Shown here: piece after piece, positions 32,451-40,850 of the stretch
Numbering within the stretch: the stretch's first letter is position 1
How the letters are laid out: every line of letters begins with the position of its first letter
NCBI RefSeq assembly: GCF_014837015.1
Contig: NZ_JACSPT010000005.1
Location: 62,001 to 126,000, forward strand
DNA: 64,000 nucleotides
Source: Acinetobacter pecorum
GTDB lineage: Bacteria > Pseudomonadota > Gammaproteobacteria > Pseudomonadales > Moraxellaceae
Direction: 5' to 3'
The notes under the pieces: model-generated
Seen by the model: only the letters and a program-made list of their open reading frames with translations
Database searches by the model: none
What the model was told of the DNA's origin: nothing
Position numbers and translations under genes: made by a program

Positions 32451-33592
32451 AAATTTTAAATAGCAAAGAAGCTTTTGAGGCAATGATGGCTGGCCGAAAT
32501 ATCATGTGCCGCGCTGCTGGTGAGTTAATGGATTTTGATGACCTGTCTCAGTTCCCTGCCACGATTTTCGCTATGTCAGGCTATGAGTTCTGCATCAAGG
32601 TTGAAACCATGGAGCTGGCTGGTATTACGTTTACCAAGCCTTTAACTCTTGATGATATTCGTGAAGGTCAAGATATCTATGTCATCAACACATATGGTTC
32701 ATCTATCTATGTTGTTGAGTTCGGCAAGATGACCTGTACAGCACTCATAGAATCCATCAATAATGGATTTGTACAATATGATGCTGAAAATGCAAAGCTT
32801 CAATTACAAGCAATATCTAAGGTTTTAGGCCGTGAATTAAGTGGTGATTGCCTGGTTGTACGACTTGGCGGTGAGGAAAAGCCTGAAAAGAAACGTCGTA
32901 GTCGAAAAGCCAAGGAAGATACTGAGCAGCCTGGCATACCAGCTGGCCCAGGTGATGCTGTACCAGATATTGAAAAACAGCCTGAGCCAGAGGTGATTCA
33001 GCCTATTGAGGCCATAGAGCAAGAAGCCACTATTAATACTGAAACTCCAGTTACAGAAATTGAAGCGGATTCAGTTGAAACCGACCGGGTAAAGCTTGTT
33101 AAAAAGTTCACTGCACAAATTGATCAGTTTACTAAGGAGGATGACGTTCTTTCATTCCGTCACGTATTTCTGGCCAATGGACACTTAGATCAAAAAGATC
33201 AACAGCACTTATGCAAGCTTACCGAAGATAAATTGCTTGAGCTGGATCCTGAGCAATACACGCCTAAGGTTGAACCTGAACCAATCGCAGATGAATTTAT
33301 TGAAGTCGTGCAACCAAGTTTGATTGATCAAATTGAAAATGCCGCACGCAAACAAGCATCAGTAGAAAGTGCTGAGCATGGTAGTGCCTCTATCGATCTG
33401 TTCTACAAAAAGAAGAAGCAAGTTCTGATCAACCGTATCTATGACATGGATTCCGTTGAAACTTTAGAACGACTAGCACCAGCGATACCTGCTGCTAAAT
33501 TACTTCCATCTGATCATCAGGAACTACTTAGCCTGTATGCACAGCGCAAAGATGCCTTGATTCAAGCTGCTGAAACTGGGGAGGCTTCATGA
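32447..33592 (+). CDS. Multi-domain early phage protein, 381 aa
   Basis: The N-terminal domain (about 1-130) starts like the 30791-31327 protein. A linker with a basic patch (KPEKKRRSRKAKEDTEQP) and an acidic Pro/Glu-rich stretch follows. The C-terminal half holds two helical repeats (TAQIDQFTKEDDVLSFRHVF and LINRIYDMDSVETLERLAPA) similar to the end of the Sak4-type protein. It may be its partner, e.g. a DNA-binding or annealing accessory. Function is inferred from this sharing. Confidence 0.65.
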   Translation: MKILNSKEAFEAMMAGRNIMCRAAGELMDFDDLSQFPATIFAMSGYEFCIKVETMELAGITFTKPLTLDDIREGQDIYVINTYGSSIYVVEFGKMTCTALIESINNGFVQYDAENAKLQLQAISKVLGRELSGDCLVVRLGGEEKPEKKRRSRKAKEDTEQPGIPAGPGDAVPDIEKQPEPEVIQPIEAIEQEATINTETPVTEIEADSVETDRVKLVKKFTAQIDQFTKEDDVLSFRHVFLANGHLDQKDQQHLCKLTEDKLLELDPEQYTPKVEPEPIADEFIEVVQPSLIDQIENAARKQASVESAEHGSASIDLFYKKKKQVLINRIYDMDSVETLERLAPAIPAAKLLPSDHQELLSLYAQRKDALIQAAETGEAS

Positions 33593-33726
33593 GTTATTCC
33601 TACTCTTCTATGACCCGCGTGCTGCTTGTGCAGTACAAGGGTCGGGTTAGAACTTACCGCAATATCAACCTATTCGGTATTGATGATTGCCTTCGAAATT
33701 TTGCGAACACCTGGGGGTACAGATGA
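33589..33726 (+). CDS. Small basic protein, 45 aa
   Basis: ATG at 33589 overlapping the upstream stop (ATGA). The product begins MSYSYSSMTRVLLVQYKGRV and is Arg/Tyr-rich, ending RNFANTWGYR. Overlaps the next gene (ATGA). The coupling on both sides supports expression. Confidence 0.6.
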   Translation: MSYSYSSMTRVLLVQYKGRVRTYRNINLFGIDDCLRNFANTWGYR

Positions 33727-33965
33727 TCTTCAGAATTAAAAAGAAGCATGAAGTTGGTTTCAAGCTGTGGCTAGAGAAATTGGGTTATACCAAAAATGAA
33801 CTTGCGGATGGCAGCTCGACATTTAGCGGCAAAGGCACACGCAAGACACTGAGTTACGTGCTCTTAAAGAAAGATTTAACAGGTAATGCGGCATGTCAGG
33901 TGCTATTCGATGAATATGAAGAACACCTGGATAACCCTGATTATTTAGATGTGAAGGTGGCGTGA
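33723..33965 (+). CDS. Early phage protein, 80 aa
   Basis: ATG at 33723 (MIFRIKKKHEVGFKLWLEKL); earlier in-frame codons would overlap the previous gene fully. Basic N-terminus, acidic C-terminus (DEYEEHLDNPDYLDV). Overlaps neighbours by 4 and 1 bases. Not recognised. Confidence 0.65.
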   Translation: MIFRIKKKHEVGFKLWLEKLGYTKNELADGSSTFSGKGTRKTLSYVLLKKDLTGNAACQVLFDEYEEHLDNPDYLDVKVA

Positions 33966-34129
33966 TGGATAGTACTGATCAAATAGTTGAGCCAACCCCA
34001 TTTGATGATGTGCAGTGGCTCTGGTGCGCTGACTGGTGCAAGAAAAAAGGTTTAAGCCCATATGATGCAAAGAACTGGGCAGATGCAAAATTTGAATACT
34101 TGAAGGCTCAAGGAGAAAACAATGATTGA
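33965..34129 (+). CDS. Trp-rich small phage protein, 54 aa
   Basis: ATG at 33965 (TGATG junction). The product includes QWLWCADWCKKKGLSPYDAK and FEYLKAQGENND, with several Trp residues, a small helical fold likely. Overlaps the next gene by 8 bases. Unknown function. Confidence 0.6.
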   Translation: MDSTDQIVEPTPFDDVQWLWCADWCKKKGLSPYDAKNWADAKFEYLKAQGENND

Positions 34130-34286
34130 TATTCAAAAACCATGTGAGCCTTGTGAAGATAGCAATATCGATAAGCAAGTAAACCTGATGGATCAATTCA
34201 TTGAAAGCGGTGAATTTGATAAAACTCTAAATGATTTTTTTGGGTTACCTGAATCGGTAAAACAAAGTTTGAAGGAGATTTCATAA
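34122..34286 (+). CDS. Small acidic phage protein, 54 aa
   Basis: ATG at 34122 after GGAG. Begins MIDIQKPCEPCEDSNIDKQV with a C-x2-C, then an acidic helical end (MDQFIESGEFDKTLNDFFGL). Stop overlaps the PrtN-like start (TAATG). Unknown function. Confidence 0.6.
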   Translation: MIDIQKPCEPCEDSNIDKQVNLMDQFIESGEFDKTLNDFFGLPESVKQSLKEIS

Positions 34287-34570
34287 TGGGAGCAGCTATG
34301 AAAATTGATGATCCAGTTGATATCAGTTTTATGTTACTCATGAAGTACCGTAAACCTGTAATCAAACTTGAAGAGCTCTTGCCTGATTACTTGCCTCATC
34401 TTACAATTGAACAGGCAAATAAGCGCGCAAATAAATGCACTCTTCCATTTCCTGCATTCAAGTCCGATGGACGTAACTCACCTTTTTATGTTCATCTAAG
34501 TGATGTAGCATTCTGGCTTGAAGCAATACAAAAAGAGTCTAAGAAAGACTGGGTAGCAATGAACCATTGA
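34286..34570 (+). CDS. PrtN-like regulator at the prophage edge
   Basis: 94 residues with the pyocin-activator PrtN pattern: FMLLMKYRKPVIKLEELLPD, then YLPHLTIEQANKRANKC and FYVHLSDVAFWLEAIQKE. PrtN activates pyocin genes in Pseudomonas; related small HTH proteins in prophages may regulate late genes or excision. It is the last gene before the right boundary, a frequent position for excisionase- or integrase-adjacent regulators. Preceded by GGAG (in AAGGAGATTTC). Confidence 0.75.
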   Translation: MGAAMKIDDPVDISFMLLMKYRKPVIKLEELLPDYLPHLTIEQANKRANKCTLPFPAFKSDGRNSPFYVHLSDVAFWLEAIQKESKKDWVAMNH

Positions 34571-34592
34571 TTGCTAAATTATTGATTAATTG

Positions 34593-34640
34593 CCGCATGG
34601 TTGCACCTATTTTGCACCTTGCACCATGCGGTTATTTAAT
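34593..34640. other. Hairpin with direct repeats at the prophage right boundary
   Basis: CCGCATGGT (34593-34601) and ACCATGCGG (34623-34631) form a perfect 9-bp inverted repeat. The loop carries TTGCACC twice, and TTATTTAAT follows. It can serve as the operon terminator; it may also belong to the attachment site, which cannot be tested here. Confidence 0.5.
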
Positions 34641-34721
34641 AAAATACTGATAAATAATAATTTTTATAATGTATTTATGATTAATCTATCCCACCTGCCA
34701 TGGGAGCGACAATTAAATTGT

Positions 34722-34750
34722 TTGACAGTTGATAGGGACCAATATACATA
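34722..34750 (+). promoter_or_regulatory. Promoter for the DUF1615 lipoprotein gene
   Basis: TTGACA (34722-34727), a 17-bp spacer and TACATA (34745-34750). A second -10-like TATACT lies at 34780-34785. The rest of 34640-34829 holds nothing recognised. Confidence 0.5.
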
Positions 34751-34829
34751 TAAATTCATCACTTTTTTGGTGAGCATAGTATACTGCATCTGTCTTATTC
34801 ACTCATCTTTTCAGTTAATTTACCGCACC

Positions 34830-36038
34830 ATGAATAAAACTTTTACCTCTTGTTTTTCTCTTAAGTCATTGTCTGTGCTCGCACTTTCTTTAAGTCTTGC
34901 TGGCTGTGGCAACGGTTCATGGTGGTCAAAAGATGATGAACCAACACTTGAAGTTGAACATATTCGTAAAGCTATTCCAAGCCGTGTCAATCAACGTGAA
35001 TCTTGGGCACAAGATATTTACGATATTACTGAACAGCTTGGCATTCCTCAGACCAAGGAAAATGTCTGCACCATTGTGGCAGTAGTTGATCAGGAATCTA
35101 ACTTTGTTGCAGATCCTACTGTTCCGGGTTTGGGTGAAAAAGCGGTTAAAGAAGTTCAAGGCCGTCTTGATGAAAAATTCAAAGACAAACTTGGTGAGGC
35201 AATTGGTGGAACAGTTGCTGGATATTTTCAGGAAGTTCTTAAAAATCATCCAAGCCCTGAAGACAATTTCCTGAGTCAGATGCGCCGGGTCAAAACTGAA
35301 CGGGAACTGGATGAGCTATATCGTGAAATATTTGACTATATGTCGAAGCATTATCATGTCAGCGCACTCACTGGTGCTGCCAAACTGGTCGGGCAGAATA
35401 TTGCTGAGAAAATGAATCCGATTACCACCTTGGGTTCAATGCAAGTGCATATCAGCTATGCCAAAGAGCATAAACGTCAAGGTGGCAATATTGCAGAACT
35501 GCGTACCGATCTCTATAGTCAATATGGGGGATTGTATTATGGGATTCATCGCCTGATGATGTATCCGGCAGATTATGACAAGCCGATTTACCGTTTTGCG
35601 GACTATAATTCCGGTATGTATTCCAGTCGAAATGCAGCTTTTCAGAGCATGTTAAATGATTTAACTGAAGCCGAACTCGATCTGGATGGCGATTTATTGC
35701 TATATACTAAAGATGGAGCAATCCGCTCACAAAAGAGCCAGTCCGAGCGCGAGCTGATCAGTGTTTTTGCCAAAAATAATTTTATTATTACTGAACGTCA
35801 AATCCGTGCCGATTTAAAAAAGGAAAAAGAGAAAGATTTTGAAGCTACCATGACTTATCGTGGCGTTAGCAAGCTCTATCAGGAAAAGACGGGTAAAGAT
35901 CCAATCTATGCCATTATGCCGGAAGTGGTCATTTCCGGACCAAAATTAAGTCGTGATTATAATACTAACTGGTTTGCTACCCGCGTCGATGGTCGATATC
36001 AAACATGCATGCGCAAAATCAAGAATCTAAAACTCTAG
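34830..36038 (+). CDS. DUF1615 family lipoprotein
   Basis: 402 residues from the ATG at 34830. Upstream in-frame codons are rejected since this start gives a proper lipoprotein signal (SLKSLSVLALSLSLAGCGNG) with the lipobox LAGC. The mature protein contains IVAVVDQESNFVADPTVPGL and YADYN-like elements (YRFADYNSGMYSSRNAAFQS), resembling the DUF1615 family, which has lysozyme-like features. Envelope location is likely. First chromosomal gene after the prophage; it overlaps the HAD gene by 34 bases. Confidence 0.8.
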   Translation: MNKTFTSCFSLKSLSVLALSLSLAGCGNGSWWSKDDEPTLEVEHIRKAIPSRVNQRESWAQDIYDITEQLGIPQTKENVCTIVAVVDQESNFVADPTVPGLGEKAVKEVQGRLDEKFKDKLGEAIGGTVAGYFQEVLKNHPSPEDNFLSQMRRVKTERELDELYREIFDYMSKHYHVSALTGAAKLVGQNIAEKMNPITTLGSMQVHISYAKEHKRQGGNIAELRTDLYSQYGGLYYGIHRLMMYPADYDKPIYRFADYNSGMYSSRNAAFQSMLNDLTEAELDLDGDLLLYTKDGAIRSQKSQSERELISVFAKNNFIITERQIRADLKKEKEKDFEATMTYRGVSKLYQEKTGKDPIYAIMPEVVISGPKLSRDYNTNWFATRVDGRYQTCMRKIKNLKL

Positions 36039-36658
36039 CCTTATTTGATTTTGATGGAACCCTGTATCTGCATGATAGCTTTACCGGGTTCATTTTCCAT
36101 GCCTTAAGAAAACGGCATATTGTGAAACGCGGCATGCAAATTTTGCCATGGATTCAGGCCTATTATTTAAATTTCTATCCGGCACATCGCATGCGACCCA
36201 AATTGTATGCCAGCATGTTTAAAAACAGTGATGCAGGGGAAATTCTGCAATTAGCTCAGGATTATGCGCAACAACTAATATTCAAGTTAAATCCGAAATT
36301 ATTAAAGCAACTTAAACAGCATCAACAATTAGGACATGAAGTCGTGCTGGTATCCGCCTCATTAGATTTGTATCTTAAACCGGTGTGCAGTTATTTAAAT
36401 ATCGATTTAATCTGTAGCGAAGTTGAAATCAAAGCCGGGAAATTGACAGGGTTTTATCAAACTCCTGACTGTAGTAATACACAAAAGAAAATTAGAATTC
36501 TAGAAAAATATAATCTGGATAATTATGCTGAAATTTATGCTTATGGGAATAGCAAGGAAGATATAGAAATGCTCAGTCTGGCGCAGCAAAGCTATTTTGA
36601 GGGTCAAGATCAACAGCTTCCAAAAATTAATATTTCAGCTCATTCGATGCCATATTAG
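36005..36658 (+). CDS. HAD-family (IB) hydrolase
   Basis: 217 residues. Motif I FDFDGTL (Asp15, Asp17), motif II VLVSASLDLYL, and a final motif AYGNSKEDIEML identify an SerB/CicA-like HAD phosphatase. The substrate is a small phosphate ester, probably phosphoserine-like or phospholipid-derived, not determinable here. Overlaps the lipoprotein gene, so co-expressed. Confidence 0.85.
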   Translation: MHAQNQESKTLALFDFDGTLYLHDSFTGFIFHALRKRHIVKRGMQILPWIQAYYLNFYPAHRMRPKLYASMFKNSDAGEILQLAQDYAQQLIFKLNPKLLKQLKQHQQLGHEVVLVSASLDLYLKPVCSYLNIDLICSEVEIKAGKLTGFYQTPDCSNTQKKIRILEKYNLDNYAEIYAYGNSKEDIEMLSLAQQSYFEGQDQQLPKINISAHSMPY

Positions 36659-36803
36659 TCTTTCCATTCTATAGGGTTAACCAACTAAACGCCTTTAGAC
36701 AACGCTATAAATGGCATATTAACTTTTTACTTTATGCCTTGAAATCATCTTAAATAGCTTTGCAATTAGGACTTTGACTTCCTGAAGTATTCACCTCCTA
36801 AAT

Positions 36804-36833
36804 AAAAAACCACTTCATTTGAAGTGGTTTTTT
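36804..36833. terminator. Bidirectional terminator between HAD and desaturase genes
   Basis: AAAAAACCACTTC-ATTT-GAAGTGGTTTTTT, a 13-bp stem with A- and T-runs on the two sides, between convergent genes. Confidence 0.85.
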
Positions 36834-36847
36834 AGCTTTAAGAAAAA

Positions 36848-37942
36848 TTATTTCTTAAACGGAAATGCATATTTCACAATACGTTTGATCACACTGCCGT
36901 ACTGTTTTACCAAGCTGGCATTGTTATAGTTCAAACCATATTTTTCACAAACAGCCTGAACTTTCGGTGCCATTTGGCGATAGCGACGTGCAGGCACATC
37001 AGGATACAGATGATGTTCAATCTGATGACTTAAATGGCCGGTTAAAATATGGAAAGCCTCAGAACCGGTCAGGTTGGATGAACCACGAATCTGGCGCATA
37101 TACCAATGACCACGACTTTCATTTTGCAGTACTGATTTCGGGAATACTTCTACATCTTTGGTAAAGTGGCCACAGAAAATAATACTAAAGGTCCAGATAT
37201 TACGCAGACCATTGGCCACCATATTGCCGGTTAAAACCGGTAAAGCCGCAGGACCCGCGATGAGTGGGAAGAATACATAATCTTTAAACAACTGCTTACC
37301 GATTTTATTCTGCATTGGACGCCATTCTTCTTTGGTCTGCTCTTTGCTTTTACGGCCTTTGAAGTATTTACCCAATTCAAGATTCTGAATTGCAACGCCC
37401 CACTGGAACAATAAACAGAATGGCACTGCATAAATCGGTTGCAATAAATAGCCCGGTTTCCAGCGCTGTTCGGGGAACAGGCGTAATAGGCCATAACCGA
37501 TATCATCATCCATACCCTTAATATTGGTATAGGTATGATGCTTAAAGTTATGGGTTTGACGCCAGTTGTCTGAAGTCCCTACGATATCCCATTCATAGGT
37601 CTGACCATTGAGTTTAGGATCATTCATCCAGTCATACTGACCATGCATGACATTATGACCCAGTTCCATATTTTCCATAATTTTGGCAAAGCCCAAGAGA
37701 CCTGTACCCAATAGCCATGCTGGCGGGAACCAGCCTGCAAATAACAAGGCGCGACCGGCAATCGACGAATAACGAATAGTTGAATAGACACGGCGAATAT
37801 ATTTGGCGTCTTTTTCACCCAGGTCATCTAGCACTTCTTGCTTAATCGCATCGAGTTCACGTGCAAGTTCATCAAGTTCAAACTGGGTTAATTCACGGTT
37901 TTTAGGATTTTTAAAATACTGTAATTTTACTGGCATATTCAT
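36848..37942 (-). CDS. Acyl-CoA/fatty acid desaturase
   Basis: 364 residues with three histidine boxes: HNVMH (96-100), HNFKHH (131-136) and HQIEHH near 310, which bind the di-iron centre. Two membrane-associated regions surround them (e.g. GRALLFAGWFPPAWLLGTGL). It would introduce a double bond in acyl-CoA or phospholipid acyl chains, with electrons from the reductase encoded just upstream. The TetR regulator diverges from the pair. Confidence 0.9.
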   Translation of the reverse strand: MNMPVKLQYFKNPKNRELTQFELDELARELDAIKQEVLDDLGEKDAKYIRRVYSTIRYSSIAGRALLFAGWFPPAWLLGTGLLGFAKIMENMELGHNVMHGQYDWMNDPKLNGQTYEWDIVGTSDNWRQTHNFKHHTYTNIKGMDDDIGYGLLRLFPEQRWKPGYLLQPIYAVPFCLLFQWGVAIQNLELGKYFKGRKSKEQTKEEWRPMQNKIGKQLFKDYVFFPLIAGPAALPVLTGNMVANGLRNIWTFSIIFCGHFTKDVEVFPKSVLQNESRGHWYMRQIRGSSNLTGSEAFHILTGHLSHQIEHHLYPDVPARRYRQMAPKVQAVCEKYGLNYNNASLVKQYGSVIKRIVKYAFPFKK

Positions 37943-37956
37943 AGGATAAAACTCGC

Positions 37957-39036
37957 TTATAAGTCGATGACAAGGTCAGTCTGCGCTGAGTTAATACAAA
38001 TTTTGAGCAGGTTGCCGGGCTCGGTATTTTGCGAACCGTTGACCAGATTCTTGGTCGAACCCTCTACTTTATTGCAGGCACATTTATTACAAATGCCCAT
38101 ACGACAACCATGGGTCGGTTTAATATTTTGCTGTTCCAGGCTCACCAGAATGGACTGGCCTTTTGGAATGCTGACCGTTTTTTTCGACTGGGTCAGGGTA
38201 ATATTAATAAAGCCGGTATCCGATAGATCCGCCAAACTCATGCTGAAGGCTTCACCTTTAAACTGTTTTGCCTGAGTAAAAAGCTGTTCTGCTTTAGATA
38301 CAAAACCTGAAGGACCACAGCAATATACAATGCTATTTTCCAGATTTTGCAGATCGGTCAGATAGGTTTCATCCAGACGCGCAGCAGCTGGCTGTTCTTG
38401 AGTGGCATACACATGAAATGAGAAATTTGCATGTTTCTGAGCAAGTTCTTCAAACCGTACTTTAAATGCGGCATCTTGATCTTTTTTAACCCAGTACCAG
38501 AGAGTGACCGGTGCAGATAGTTCACCTTTTTTGCTCAAGCTTTCCAGCATACTGAGCATTGGAGTAATACCACTCCCTGCAGCAAGTAAGATCAATGGAC
38601 TGGTCTGCGCAGGCAAGGTCATGTCACCATAAGGCTGACCAAATTCGATCACATCACCCACTTGTGCCTGTTCTGCCAACCAGGTACTGACTTTACCGGC
38701 ATTGACTTTTTTCACGGTCAATAAAACATGTTGCGCATCTACACGGGTCAAACTATAGCTACGTTCATAACGGATGCCGTTTACCACCACATAGACCGGA
38801 TGATGCTGCCCTGCTTCACCAAACTTAAATAAGCGATTCACCTGAATTTTCAGACTCAGCATATCCTGTGCTGCATTTTCTATATGCACGATCTTGCCTA
38901 ATGGCTGATTCAACGACCACACAGGATTGAGTTTCTGAATCCAGAAATTAATTGCATGCTGATCGATTACACTATCAGACAGTGCATTCAATGGCATTTT
39001 AAGTTTTTGCAGTACATGCATTGTTTGTGACATCAC
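37957..39036 (-). CDS. Flavin/2Fe-2S ferredoxin reductase, desaturase partner
   Basis: 359 residues. FAD- and NAD-binding ferredoxin reductase domain with RSYSLTRV (flavin), LLAAGSGITPMLSML (NAD(P)H) and IVYCCGPSGFVSKAEQLF. C-terminal 2Fe-2S domain with GCRMGICNKCACNKVEG and a final Cys in LLKICINSAQ. It passes electrons to the desaturase gene located 14 bp downstream, as in DesB/DesC-type pairs. Confidence 0.9.
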   Translation of the reverse strand: MMSQTMHVLQKLKMPLNALSDSVIDQHAINFWIQKLNPVWSLNQPLGKIVHIENAAQDMLSLKIQVNRLFKFGEAGQHHPVYVVVNGIRYERSYSLTRVDAQHVLLTVKKVNAGKVSTWLAEQAQVGDVIEFGQPYGDMTLPAQTSPLILLAAGSGITPMLSMLESLSKKGELSAPVTLWYWVKKDQDAAFKVRFEELAQKHANFSFHVYATQEQPAAARLDETYLTDLQNLENSIVYCCGPSGFVSKAEQLFTQAKQFKGEAFSMSLADLSDTGFINITLTQSKKTVSIPKGQSILVSLEQQNIKPTHGCRMGICNKCACNKVEGSTKNLVNGSQNTEPGNLLKICINSAQTDLVIDL

Positions 39037-39051
39037 CTTGGGTTTTTAATT

Positions 39052-39084
39052 ATTATACACATGTATATATATTTGTATATACAA
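39052..39084. promoter_or_regulatory. Probable operators and -10 of the desaturase operon
   Basis: Two palindromes: TATACACATGTATA (39054-39067) and TTGTATATACAA (39073-39084). A -10 TATAAT for the minus-strand operon is at 39057-39052, overlapping the first. Likely TetR/DesT-like binding sites, by position. Confidence 0.5.
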
Positions 39085-39103
39085 TCGTATTGTTTCTAAT
39101 CAT

Positions 39104-39132
39104 TTCACAAGCTTGACTAGCTCGGTTATAAT
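39104..39132 (+). promoter_or_regulatory. Promoter of the TetR regulator
   Basis: TTCACA (39104-39109), 17-bp spacer, TATAAT (39127-39132). The start point would be near 39139, so the true start codon is probably one of the in-frame ATGs at 39145, 39157 or 39172. Confidence 0.6.
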
Positions 39133-39135
39133 AAA

Positions 39136-39852
39136 ATGTCATGCATGAACCTATCGATGAACGAGCCTTCAATGAAAATAAGCAGTGATGCATCTTTACT
39201 ACAATCGAAAAGCATTGATGAGCCGATTATCGTACGGAGTGTCGGTCGCAAGGCTACCATTACCAAGGAAGAGCTGTTTCAGGCTGCCTTGAATCTGATT
39301 GGACCACAAAAAAGCATCGCTTCTTTAAGTTTACGTGAAGTAGCACGTGAAGCCGGTATTGCCCCAAACAGTTTCTATCGTCATTTTAAAGATATTGATG
39401 AACTGGCCATTGAGCTGATAGATCGTGCGGGGATTGTATTGCGTCAGATTTTGAATGAGGCACGGCTGCAAGCTTCCCGCCAGAACAGCATCATCCGTAG
39501 TTCTGTAGAAATTTTTATTGCCCAGCTCGATGCCGATGAAGGCAATCTAAGCCTGTTATTGCGTGAAGGTTATACCGGCTCCAAGTCTTATAAACAGGCG
39601 GTAGAGCGTCAATTGAATTATTTCCAGCAAGAACTGCAAGATGACCTGATCCGTCTGGAACGTCTGAATAATAAAAAGCTGCTACATGCTGACATTGCCG
39701 CCAAAGCGATTACACAGCTGGTGTTCAACATGGGTGCCAATGTGATTGATATACCCGCTGAAGACCGCAAAGAAATTGCCGAACAGACTATGATCATGAT
39801 TCGGATGATTCTTGAAGGTGCACGCTATCTGGAAGACTCTCAGTTACGTTAA
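39136..39852 (+). CDS. TetR-family regulator (FabR/DesT-like)
   Basis: Up to 238 residues; the first ATG at 39136 is too close to the promoter, so the start is likely later (39157 or 39172). The HTH is at about residues 60-82 from the first ATG (LSLREVAREAGIAPNSFYRH). The rest is a helical ligand domain. FabR/DesT proteins sense unsaturated and saturated acyl-CoA and repress desaturase genes. Divergence from the desaturase pair fits. Confidence 0.85.
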   Translation: MSCMNLSMNEPSMKISSDASLLQSKSIDEPIIVRSVGRKATITKEELFQAALNLIGPQKSIASLSLREVAREAGIAPNSFYRHFKDIDELAIELIDRAGIVLRQILNEARLQASRQNSIIRSSVEIFIAQLDADEGNLSLLLREGYTGSKSYKQAVERQLNYFQQELQDDLIRLERLNNKKLLHADIAAKAITQLVFNMGANVIDIPAEDRKEIAEQTMIMIRMILEGARYLEDSQLR

Positions 39853-39875
39853 TTCTTCATGGCGTAAAAGGATAT

Positions 39876-39902
39876 AAAAGAGACGTAATCAATGTCTCTT
39901 TT
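39876..39902 (+). terminator. Terminator after the TetR gene
   Basis: AAAAGAGAC/GTCTCTTTT, 9-bp stem with T-run. Confidence 0.8.
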
Positions 39903-39912
39903 TTTGTGCCGA

Positions 39913-40713
39913 TCATAAAAGTGCAAGTTGGGCTTTGACTACCTTTGCAGTAGCTTCTGGATGCTCAAGCGGGAACATATGTCCACCTTCGACCACTGAA
40001 TAATCAATCTGGTAAATCTTGTGCATCCCTTGTGGCAAACCCTGCTGATAAAACTGGCTCTGCTCGGCAGTAATCAGATGCATCGGCACTTCAGGCGCTC
40101 GGCGTGGCGTTCTCCACCACCATGCGGGTACAGTCCGGAAAATTTCAGCTTCTACCTGTTTGGGAATGGTTAACGTCACCCCACCGCGTTCAGATTCTGG
40201 CTGAATACCGCTCTCGATATAATCAGCAAAACACTGCTCATCGAAATTTTTAAACAGACGGTTAGATCGCAAAGCTTCAATCGCGACCTGTTTCGATGGC
40301 CAATGATCCTTGCGTTTTAGTGTAATTCCTGCGGGTGTATAACGATCGATACTTTTCAGATTCAGCTTTTTAATCAGTTCAAATATGGCGCTGTTTTTTC
40401 CAATCACAAACGGTGGATCCATGATGACCAGTTTGGAAAACAGTTCTGGACGTCGATACGCTGCCATCAGGGTTACCAGACCACCAAAGGAATGCCCTAG
40501 ACCAATCACCTGTTGCTGAGAAAACTGCTGCTCGATATCTGCAATGACTTCATCGACCAGATAACGCCAGTCTCGCGTAATCGGATATTGCGGATTCATG
40601 CCGATAAATGGAATCGCTTTGACTTCATAGTCTTGCTGAAAATAATCCAGAAACTTCTTGTAAGTTGCCGCAGGGATACCATTGGCATGAGTAAAATGTA
40701 GGGCTTGCTTCAT
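39913..40713 (-). CDS. Alpha/beta hydrolase
   Basis: 266 residues with nucleophile elbow GLGHSFGG (Ser) and C-terminal catalytic-type histidine in EGGHMFPLEHP. The central KLVIMDPPFVIG resembles the acid-side strand. A lipase/esterase-type enzyme of unknown substrate, cytoplasmic (no signal peptide). Confidence 0.85.
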   Translation of the reverse strand: MKQALHFTHANGIPAATYKKFLDYFQQDYEVKAIPFIGMNPQYPITRDWRYLVDEVIADIEQQFSQQQVIGLGHSFGGLVTLMAAYRRPELFSKLVIMDPPFVIGKNSAIFELIKKLNLKSIDRYTPAGITLKRKDHWPSKQVAIEALRSNRLFKNFDEQCFADYIESGIQPESERGGVTLTIPKQVEAEIFRTVPAWWWRTPRRAPEVPMHLITAEQSQFYQQGLPQGMHKIYQIDYSVVEGGHMFPLEHPEATAKVVKAQLALL

Positions 40714-40850
40714 TATTTTTTAAACGCAGTGCGTATTCATCCTGAAATCGTAGGCCAAGCTTAATGCGCTGCGTATTAATTTGGCAGTACAAAAATGCTC
40801 AACGCATGACCTCAAAGTCACTTCTCGCTATCTCTAGAAAAATAACAGAC

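Larger units (their letters stand above)
1..34600. mobile_element. Prophage (siphovirus-like, left end outside window)
   Basis: Continuous phage gene content runs from the left edge to a PrtN-like gene ending at 34570. Beyond that, a lipoprotein gene and other chromosomal genes begin. The order is tail, head, terminase, late control, replication, cro/cI switch, cassette region, recombination operon. Late genes are on the minus strand; cI and everything to its right are mostly on plus. No integrase, transposase, endolysin or holin was found, so these are expected left of the window. The right boundary lies between 34571 and about 34800, and the exact attachment site cannot be defined from one end. 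Confidence 0.93.
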
